The notes under the pieces: generated by a model
What the model saw: the letters and a program-made list of their open reading frames with translations, nothing else
What the model was told of the DNA's origin: nothing
Database searches by the model: none
Shown here: positions 1 to 4,306 of the stretch, in pieces
How the letters are laid out: every line of letters begins with the position of its first letter
How positions within the stretch are numbered: position 1 is the first letter of the stretch
Translations under genes and position numbers: made by a program
DNA from: Candidatus Levyibacteriota bacterium
Lineage (GTDB): Bacteria > Patescibacteriota > Microgenomatia > Levybacterales > UBA12049
DNA length: 5,370 nt
Direction of reading: 5' to 3'
NCBI GenBank assembly: GCA_023245515.1
Contig: JAHFKE010000077.1
Location: 1 to 5,370 of the forward strand

Positions 1-20
1 TTTTTGGGCTTGCCCAAAAA
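1..20. repeat. Perfect inverted repeat, 9-base arms, 2-base loop, inside the reductase gene
   Basis: The arms TTTTTGGGC and GCCCAAAAA are separated by TT. On either strand this gives a G/C stem followed by a T-run, so it looks like a short bidirectional terminator. However, it lies inside an open reading frame encoding residues 446-452 of the reductase. It touches the window edge, so the arms may be longer than seen. It may be chance within codons or another small palindromic element. Confidence 0.55.
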
Positions 21-1356
21 GCTCATTGAAGGCGAATTCCTTTTCGCTGTGAGCAATATAGAACAAGGTTATTGGTGCGGATGTATGATTGTCAATCAGG
101 TACTTAATGATACTTCGGAGGGGGGTGATGCCGACGCCCCCTGCGATGAAAACCGCGTCAAACGCGGCTTCGCGAGTGGTGTGGATGGTGGCCGCGTCAA
201 ACGCGGCTTTTGGAATGACGATGGAGGGTAGTGTGAACTCTCCTTCGAGATTGGTGGCGTAAAGCCCGTCGCCCGGCTCTAATTTCATGAGGGCTTGTTT
301 GAAGGTACTAGGCTTGTCAGGAAGTTTGGTGGTAAGGAGGATTTCTTTCTCTGTGGGGCTTGAGCTTATAGTGAAGTAGCGTCTGGTGCCACGGTTGTCA
401 GGGTGCGGATGGGCCAATGTCCATTCCAGGAATTGGCCGGCTATAAACTTGATCGGCTTGTCGGGCGTGAAGATAAATTCCCAGATTCCCTCTCCGACCT
501 CCTTCTTCTCTTTTAGCACCAGGTGATATTTTGCGCTGAAATGAACTATTCGGCCCAGGAAATTGGCCGTCAGAAGGGCGAGTTCTGTAGCGTAAAAAAT
601 ACCGAGAAGCGTTTGGTAGACAACAATGATAAATCCTGTGAATATGCCAAAATACAGACGCATTTTTCTGTCAGCAGGTGAGGTAATAGGCTCTGTGAGC
701 ATGACGAAGGCGAAGAAGAGGGTGGCTGGTGAGAGGAGTGTATCTATGAGGAGGGTGGGTACGTGTATAAGTGTGATCTTACTGAAGTTAAAAAGGAGAA
801 AGAAGAGAAAGAGGCTTCCTAGAAAGCCAATTATCATATTAAATCTGTTTGTCTTGCGGGCTATGAGAAGTCCGCCAAGAATAATAAAGGGAAGAAGCGC
901 TTTGTCTCCTACCCACCAGCTTGCGCCTTGACCTAGAAAAATTGCAGAAGCGACAGCGGCGAAGGCGGCAGGATTAAAGATGTGTTGTTTGTTAAATACA
1001 ATGAGGTATTTGGATCCCATGGCGAGCACTGCTGCTATAGTGAGAAAGATAATGTTTGATAGGACAAGATTAGCACCCTGTAGAAGTGGTAGGGGTCCGA
1101 TGATGAGGGCGAGGATGAGGCCAGTGATATATTGGGATTCATAGTTAGGCTTGACTTTGAAAATGCGCGCGAATACTTGGTTGGCCAGATAGCAAAGGCT
1201 AATTACGTAGCAACCTGAGAGGATAATGTCGAAGGTATTGTAGGGGAGGACTTTGATAAAGCTAAGAAAAATTGCAGCACCATACAGCACACGCAAAAAA
1301 TAATGCATGAGTTTATACATGGTGATTTTATTCAGGAGGGAGTCGATAAATTTCAT
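1..1356 (-). CDS. RnfD-like membrane domain fused to FAD/NAD(P)-binding reductase domain, C-terminus outside window
   Basis: A 452-residue open frame starts at ATG 1356-1354, has an in-frame TAA a few codons upstream, and runs off the left edge without a stop. Residues about 20-260 are very hydrophobic, with roughly eight to nine membrane segments, and resemble the NqrB/RnfD family: FNPAAFAAV at 128-136 and SPATLFFAFVMLTEPITSP at 209-227. The latter aligns with the RnfD SGAT...TDPVT region, where ApbE attaches FMN to the Thr; Thr212 would be that residue here. Residues about 275-452 form a ferredoxin-NADP reductase-like module: RRYFTISSSPTE (325-336, FAD-binding RxYS-type motif) and AGGVGITPLRS (405-415, NAD(P)-binding). 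By family comparison the last 60-80 residues are missing. Inferred role: moving electrons between NAD(P)H and a membrane flavin. About 19 extra residues (383-401) come from two palindromic repeats. Met13 (1320) is a possible but less likely start. No Shine-Dalgarno is seen. C-ending codons are more common than in the genes at 1925-3787. It may be co-transcribed with the YggT-like gene 64 bases upstream. Confidence 0.88.
   Translation of the reverse strand, partial: MKFIDSLLNKITMYKLMHYFLRVLYGAAIFLSFIKVLPYNTFDIILSGCYVISLCYLANQVFARIFKVKPNYESQYITGLILALIIGPLPLLQGANLVLSNIIFLTIAAVLAMGSKYLIVFNKQHIFNPAAFAAVASAIFLGQGASWWVGDKALLPFIILGGLLIARKTNRFNMIIGFLGSLFLFFLLFNFSKITLIHVPTLLIDTLLSPATLFFAFVMLTEPITSPADRKMRLYFGIFTGFIIVVYQTLLGIFYATELALLTANFLGRIVHFSAKYHLVLKEKKEVGEGIWEFIFTPDKPIKFIAGQFLEWTLAHPHPDNRGTRRYFTISSSPTEKEILLTTKLPDKPSTFKQALMKLEPGDGLYATNLEGEFTLPSIVIPKAAFDAATIHTTREAAFDAVFIAGGVGITPLRSIIKYLIDNHTSAPITLFYIAHSEKEFAFNELFGQAQK
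153..167. repeat. Small palindromic repeat, copy 1, in frame in reductase gene
   Basis: Arms CCGCGT and ACGCGG enclose a CAA loop. Bases 153-170 are identical to 192-209, 39 bases (13 codons) away. On the minus strand it encodes the AAFDA motif (residues 397-401), just before the beta strand leading into the NAD(P)-binding glycine motif. Confidence 0.85.
191..207. repeat. Small palindromic repeat, copy 2, in frame in reductase gene
   Basis: This is the better copy: GCCGCGT and ACGCGGC arms (7 bp) around CAA. It encodes AAFDAA (residues 384-389) on the minus strand. Together with copy 1 and the 21 bases between the shared 18-base units, it accounts for a roughly 19-residue excess in the linker between the FAD and NAD lobes, compared with the family's usual short spacing there. 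Confidence 0.85.
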
Positions 1357-1391
1357 AGCTTTATGAATAGTTTAGCAGATTATGAGTCGGT

Positions 1392-1408
1392 CCTTCGACG
1401 GGCTCAGG
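1392..1408. repeat. Short quasi-palindrome of the CCTGAGC...GTCGAAGG type between two genes
   Basis: This lies in the 64-base gap between the YggT-like gene (stop at 1421) and the reductase gene (start at 1356). Read on the minus strand it is CCTGAGCCCGTCGAAGG: outer CCT/AGG pairs, a tandem G-A mismatch and weak inner pairing. It resembles short interspersed repeats of the CCTGAGC-N-GTCGAAGG form that I recall from many bacterial genomes (recall, not a search). Only one copy is present. The same gap has a possible -10 (CATAAT, 1384-1379 on the minus strand) but no good -35, so I do not call a promoter. Confidence 0.4.
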
Positions 1409-1420
1409 GTCTGCGAGGGG

Positions 1421-1876
1421 TTAGGCGTTATCGACTTCTTGTTCCACTTCTTTCGGAGTTACTGGCTTTACCATTTGCATAAGGTGTGTAAGGCCATATG
1501 CGAGCAGAAGATAAACGATAGAAGCAAGTATTGTAGACCATTCAAGAATTGAAGCTCCTGAGATTGTGCTTGGTATTACGCCATTGAAGGGGACCGCAAG
1601 GGGATTGCTGAGTGCATAGACGAGGTTGGAAAAGCCGCTTAGCGGGTTGGCCCCAACTGCTTTAAGTCCCATGCGGAAGGCAAGCAATAGTTCCACGACA
1701 GCCAAGAGGTACCAAATTATCTGATATGTTCTAAAGATCGTTTTCTTTTTCTCAAAGACTTTCTGAGGATGTTCAGTTTTGACGGGAGGGGGAGTGACGG
1801 TAGTTGTTTTGACTACCTGCTTCGGATTTGAGACAGTTGTCACCTCTTCTTTCTCTACTGTTTCTTCTTCTACCAT
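1421..1876 (-). CDS. YggT-family membrane protein
   Basis: The product has 151 residues: ATG at 1876, TAA at 1421-1423. Residues 1-48 are a charged, Thr/Val/Pro-rich tail, presumably cytoplasmic. The rest matches the YggT pattern: a first membrane helix at about 51-72 (IIWYLLAVVELLLAFRMG), then LKAVGANPLSGF, the hallmark PLAVPFNGVIP loop at 92-102, and a second helix at about 113-133. A short acidic tail follows. YggT proteins are small integral membrane proteins of poorly defined function; some are linked to osmotic tolerance or to cell-division-adjacent loci, but nothing here decides a role. The long N-terminal tail is an addition to the minimal family core. The start is supported by a promoter placing the transcript 5' end at this ATG. 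There is no Shine-Dalgarno. The gene begins 48 bases after the stop of the upstream PsbP-like gene. Confidence 0.83.
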   Translation of the reverse strand: MVEEETVEKEEVTTVSNPKQVVKTTTVTPPPVKTEHPQKVFEKKKTIFRTYQIIWYLLAVVELLLAFRMGLKAVGANPLSGFSNLVYALSNPLAVPFNGVIPSTISGASILEWSTILASIVYLLLAYGLTHLMQMVKPVTPKEVEQEVDNA

Positions 1877-1882
1877 ATTGCA

Positions 1883-1911
1883 ATCATGGTGCTTTACTGC
1901 GCCTTTGTCAA
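1883..1911 (-). promoter_or_regulatory. Predicted promoter for the YggT-like gene, leaderless register
   Basis: On the minus strand there is a perfect -35 TTGACA (1911-1906), a 17-base spacer, and CATGAT (1888-1883, 4/6 match to TATAAT). Counting +1 seven bases after the -10 lands on 1876, the A of the ATG. It occupies most of the 48-base gap after the preceding gene, which suggests independent transcription. Confidence 0.55.
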
Positions 1912-1924
1912 TGCCTTACTATCC

Positions 1925-2632
1925 TTATTCCTTGGTAAGCGAAGCAACTATACTGTCGAGTTCGCCCAGGATAGTATCATCAGCCGGCTTGGGAGCTGTA
2001 GCTGAGACCGCTCCGAATGTTGTGGGACTGCCATAGGAACCGTCAGAGGTATTTTTCTGACATACTGTGTAAGCAATCTTTGCGGCTGCGTCTTCGTTCC
2101 AACTTCTTCTGAGGTCAGCATTTTTTCCTGCGATGGCAGCAAAATTGGTGAATTTCTGGGCCATCATAACCTCTGCATCTCCTTTATAAAGGCATCCACC
2201 ACCACCGATTGCTGCTTGGTAGATAGAAACAGAATAGCCATTTTTTGTGAGGATTAATTTATCTGTTATGGCTGATTGTTCACGAGTATCAGTCCACCCT
2301 TCAGGAAGTTCCACGCTGTATGGCTTGAAAGATGTTGCGTCTGAGTTCATGCCTGCTTTTACTTTTTTCTTTTGCATAGCTGTAGGCATGGGTGTATTGG
2401 TCGGTTGCTGATCATCTTTTTGCATGGTGTACTGAGGAGTCGGCGTTGTGCTATCTGTCATCTTTTTAGTTCCATGGGTACCGAAGTAATAGCCGCCGAA
2501 TGCAAGTCCGCCTGCGATAAGAAGAAAAAGAACTATCTTTCCGAACCAAGAAAAAAATGAATTATGCTTTTGTGCTGGCGGCTGAGAGGGAACTTGCATC
2601 GTTTCTGGTTGCTTAGTAGTATCTATGTCCAT
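1925..2632 (-). CDS. Membrane-anchored protein with PsbP-like extracytoplasmic domain
   Basis: The product has 235 residues: ATG 2632, TAA 1925-1927. The plan is a short polar N-terminus (1-30), one membrane helix at about 31-50 (GKIVLFLLIAGGLAFGGYYF), a Thr/Pro/Gln/Lys-rich linker (51-100), then a compact domain at 102-235. That domain opens with YSVELPEGWTDTRE followed by LILTKNGYSVSIYQ, a beta-hairpin pattern typical of PsbP/DUF1795-like folds in anchored bacterial proteins. Positive charge ahead of the helix is weak, but an N-in orientation is likely. Cys147 and Cys191 are the only cysteines and could form a disulfide outside the membrane. The function is unknown; such domains are thought to bind partners rather than catalyse. 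The architecture matches the gene at 3101-3787, though sequence identity looks low. The promoter at 2639-2668 fixes the start. No Shine-Dalgarno is seen. Confidence 0.8.
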   Translation of the reverse strand: MDIDTTKQPETMQVPSQPPAQKHNSFFSWFGKIVLFLLIAGGLAFGGYYFGTHGTKKMTDSTTPTPQYTMQKDDQQPTNTPMPTAMQKKKVKAGMNSDATSFKPYSVELPEGWTDTREQSAITDKLILTKNGYSVSIYQAAIGGGGCLYKGDAEVMMAQKFTNFAAIAGKNADLRRSWNEDAAAKIAYTVCQKNTSDGSYGSPTTFGAVSATAPKPADDTILGELDSIVASLTKE

Positions 2633-2638
2633 GTATCT

Positions 2639-2668
2639 ATTAAATCAGATGCTCTTATATATTGTCAA
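2639..2668 (-). promoter_or_regulatory. Predicted promoter for the PsbP-like gene at 2632, leaderless register
   Basis: On the minus strand there is TTGACA (2668-2663, perfect), an 18-base spacer, and TTTAAT (2644-2639, 5/6). The predicted +1 is 2632, the A of the ATG. The spacer starts ATATATAAGAG and so is AT-rich. No ribosome-binding site lies between the -10 and the start codon. Confidence 0.65.
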
Positions 2669-2699
2669 ATACAATAGCTCTTTTGGAGTAAAAAATCGT

Positions 2700-3035
2700 T
2701 TATAATCCTAACTGACTGAGAACGGTGAGCCAGACTTTTTTCCAGAAAGACGCTTTTTGCATCTGATGGTAGCGTGATTTATTTTTGGCATCTTTTGTGC
2801 CGGGGTACGGGGGATTTGCCCAGCAAGAGAGGATGACTTTCTCACCCTTTTCGTTCTCTTTCAAGATGACAGCAAATGTTCTATCTTCAATTCTTTTCTG
2901 AACTTCCATTGTGCCATTCTTGTAGAGTGTCCTGTCAGGAGAGTAGAGGGTTTGATTAGCAAGACCTTGCGGTATCTTTCTGTCATTTAGCCTAATCAGT
3001 GCGTGCTTGGTCCAGATGTACTTTGTATTCAACAC
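2700..3035 (-). CDS. Small DUF4258-like protein, GTG start
   Basis: The product has 111 residues: GTG at 3035-3033, TAA at 2700-2702. The N-terminus, WTKHALIRLNDRKIP (8-22), fits the DUF4258 opening (a helix with H-A-x-x-R-x-x-x-R, then an Ile at a turn). It is followed by beta-strand-like segments including EVQKRIEDRTFAVIL (44-58) and KVILSCW (66-72), as expected for that short alpha/beta fold. There is no membrane segment or signal peptide, so it is probably cytoplasmic. The C-terminus (96-111, FWKKVWLTVLSQLGL) looks like an amphipathic helix. DUF4258 has no settled function; resemblance to RelE/BECR-type toxins has been suggested for related folds, but no antitoxin-like partner is next to it here. 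A TTG one codon downstream (3032) could also start it, but the predicted transcription start falls on the GTG. It is divergent from the gene at 3101, 65 bases apart. Confidence 0.7.
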   Translation of the reverse strand: MLNTKYIWTKHALIRLNDRKIPQGLANQTLYSPDRTLYKNGTMEVQKRIEDRTFAVILKENEKGEKVILSCWANPPYPGTKDAKNKSRYHQMQKASFWKKVWLTVLSQLGL

Positions 3036-3041
3036 AAGAAT

Positions 3042-3072
3042 AGTATAGCCTAAATTGCAGAATTATTGACAA
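3042..3072 (-). promoter_or_regulatory. Predicted promoter for the DUF4258-like gene, leaderless register
   Basis: On the minus strand there is TTGTCA (3072-3067, 5/6), a 19-base spacer, and TATACT (3047-3042, 5/6). The -10 ends 6 bases before GTG 3035, so +1 falls on the G of the start codon. This supports the GTG over the TTG at 3032. The long spacer makes it weaker than its divergent partner. Confidence 0.55.
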
Positions 3073-3094
3073 GCTATTTTTATAGTAGGATACT
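3066..3094 (+). promoter_or_regulatory. Predicted promoter for the PsbP-like gene at 3101, leaderless register
   Basis: There is TTGACA (3066-3071, perfect), a 17-base spacer, and GATACT (3089-3094, 4/6). The predicted +1 is 3101, the A of ATG. The -35 overlaps the opposite-strand -35 (3067-3072) by five bases. An AGGA at 3087-3090, ten bases before ATG, is an alternative reading as a weak Shine-Dalgarno. TATAGT at 3081-3086 is a better -10 hexamer, but only nine bases from the -35. Confidence 0.55.
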
Positions 3095-3100
3095 TAATTT

Positions 3101-3787
3101 ATGAAAGCTTTGCGGTATTTTAGGAAAAAAAGTCAACAGAAAGTTGGGATGCCTCTGCTCTTAGGTATAGCGATTTTGATACTTGTGCCTTTTATCGTAT
3201 GGCTTTTGGCATTGCAGCAAAAAACTTATCCTGCCCCACTCAGGCAGCAAGAAACGCTTAGGAAATTAGAGACGACTCCATCCGATAGTATGGTTACCGC
3301 AGAGCCGACCCACTCTCTTCCATCAAAAAAGCAAGAGGTGAAGGAATTGGGTGACTTTGTCTACACTGAGGAAAAATATAGCATAGATTATCCGAGAAAT
3401 TGGAAGATTAAAGAAGAGAAGCTTGAGGATGGGAGAAGTATCATAATAAAACCGTCTTATCTTGCTGATGACGTTTTTGTTCCGAGTCTTAGTGTGACTG
3501 TGAGCCAGGATATTGCTCATCCATATTTGACTGAGAGAAAGGCTCTCTATACGAGTATTGCTTTTGCTTTTAAGAAAGATGGTACGTATCTTGATCATAT
3601 GCTTGCTCAGAGACTGAAGGGAAAATCTCCAGTGAGCGATAAGGAAAATATCGTGCAAGAGATTCACACTTTTCTCAATAAGGACGGCTATAGCTATGCA
3701 ATTGTTTACAAATATACAAACCCCGTGGTGAGCAAGGAGTCTGAAAAGACGTTTAGTGATATCATTGCTACATTTAAGTTTCGCTAG
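3101..3787 (+). CDS. Membrane-anchored protein with PsbP-like extracytoplasmic domain (second copy of the plan)
   Basis: The product has 228 residues: ATG 3101, TAG 3785-3787. It is the only plus-strand gene here. A strongly basic N-terminus (MKALRYFRKKSQQK) precedes one membrane helix at about 17-38, predicting N-in and the rest outside. A linker (40-84) leads to a domain at about 86-228. It opens with YTEEKYSIDYPRNWKIKEE and G-R-S-I-I-I-K, and closes with DGYSYAIVYKY and FSDIIATFKFR, the start and end signature of PsbP/DUF1795-like domains (Y-S-I-x-Y-P-x-x-W at one end, I-x-x-T-F-K-F at the other). No cysteine is present, unlike the copy at 1925-2632. The function is unknown; it may bind a wall or envelope partner. 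It converges on the gene ending at 3806 with 18 bases between the stops. Confidence 0.82.
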   Translation: MKALRYFRKKSQQKVGMPLLLGIAILILVPFIVWLLALQQKTYPAPLRQQETLRKLETTPSDSMVTAEPTHSLPSKKQEVKELGDFVYTEEKYSIDYPRNWKIKEEKLEDGRSIIIKPSYLADDVFVPSLSVTVSQDIAHPYLTERKALYTSIAFAFKKDGTYLDHMLAQRLKGKSPVSDKENIVQEIHTFLNKDGYSYAIVYKYTNPVVSKESEKTFSDIIATFKFR

Positions 3788-3789
3788 TC

Positions 3790-3802
3790 CTGTAGTTTAC
3801 AG
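3790..3802. terminator. Possible weak shared hairpin between convergent genes
   Basis: CTGTA-GTT-TACAG is a perfect 5-bp stem with a 3-base loop, filling most of the 18 bases between the stop at 3787 (+) and the stop at 3806 (-). It is palindromic, so it could act on both transcripts. The stem is short and AT-rich, and no T-run follows on either strand, so efficient intrinsic termination is doubtful. Confidence 0.25.
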
Positions 3803-3805
3803 ATA

Positions 3806-4306
3806 TTAGCAGGAGGGGGGAAGGGGATTAAATTTCTCGTAGTTGCCCCTGAGGGTTTCGGCGACATTGACATTCAGGAAGAAGCTAACGGGAGCATCAC
3901 AGATGCCTTGCTGGCTCATACCCTGACTCATGAACCACGCTTGGGTATCATGTTTAGCCTGCTCAATATCGGTTGTGAGAATCTCTACGAGGAAGGCGTT
4001 GGCGGATTTTATATATTCGACCCTGAAGGTTGCTCCTTGATGCACAATGCCGGAAGTAGTATCCGGAGGAAGGTTCTTCAGTATTCGTATTGTAGCTTGT
4101 AGATCTGATTCGGATATATTTGGTCTGGTTTTTATCACTGCGAGTAATCGATCCTGAGCTTCTGAGTCATAGGTAACGGCAGGTCTTGGCTTAGCTCCCA
4201 AGAAAAAATACCAGGCTGCAAAGGCCAGAATAATACTAGAGATGATGATTAGACCAGTTTTTATTGTACGCTTGTTATTCTTCATATGTTTTATTTTCTT
4301 GCGCAT
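3806..4306 (-). CDS. Small single-pass membrane-anchored protein, function unknown
   Basis: The product has 166 residues from ATG 4306 to TAA 3806-3808. A very basic N-terminus (MRKKIKHMKNNKRTIK) leads into one membrane helix at about 17-36, then an extracytoplasmic region of about 130 residues. That region has a helical part (46-79), then FRVEYIKSANAFLVEILTTD and QAKHDTQAWFMSQGMSQQGIC. The order is two strands, then a helix ending in W-F-x-S-Q-G before a Cys. I recall similar small anchored proteins in Microgenomates genomes but cannot name a family. Cys136 and the C-terminal Cys166 could form a disulfide. Met8 (ATG 4285) is an alternative start, which would turn the 16-base overlap with the upstream gene into a 5-base gap. 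Neither start has a clear Shine-Dalgarno or a promoter in leaderless register. Co-transcription with, and perhaps translational coupling to, the lysozyme-like gene is likely. Confidence 0.7.
   Translation of the reverse strand: MRKKIKHMKNNKRTIKTGLIIISSIILAFAAWYFFLGAKPRPAVTYDSEAQDRLLAVIKTRPNISESDLQATIRILKNLPPDTTSGIVHQGATFRVEYIKSANAFLVEILTTDIEQAKHDTQAWFMSQGMSQQGICDAPVSFFLNVNVAETLRGNYEKFNPLPPSC

Noticed and set aside
626..931. Plus-strand open frame of 101 codons opposite the reductase gene
   Set aside because: It is antisense to the hydrophobic RnfD-like region. It is Arg/Lys-rich with no domain pattern, while the minus strand carries clear family motifs across the same bases.
1357..1390. Separate promoter for the reductase gene (CATAAT at 1384-1379 on the minus strand)
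   Set aside because: There is no acceptable -35 at 16-19 bases, and it does not share the leaderless register of the other promoters; read-through from the YggT-like gene is at least as likely.
1917..1976. Nine-base inverted repeat (TACTATCCT at 1917-1925, AGGATAGTA at 1968-1976) spanning the end of the PsbP-like gene
   Set aside because: The 42-base separation is too long for an intrinsic terminator, no T-run follows, and one arm is coding; chance is a sufficient explanation.
2681..2699. Terminator after the DUF4258-like gene (run of T on the minus strand just past the TAA)
   Set aside because: The T-run is present, but I find no stem of more than four base pairs in front of it.
3323..3667. 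Minus-strand open frame of 114 codons opposite the PsbP-like gene at 3101
   Set aside because: The plus strand has a promoter, membrane helix and complete domain signature; the minus-strand translation has none.
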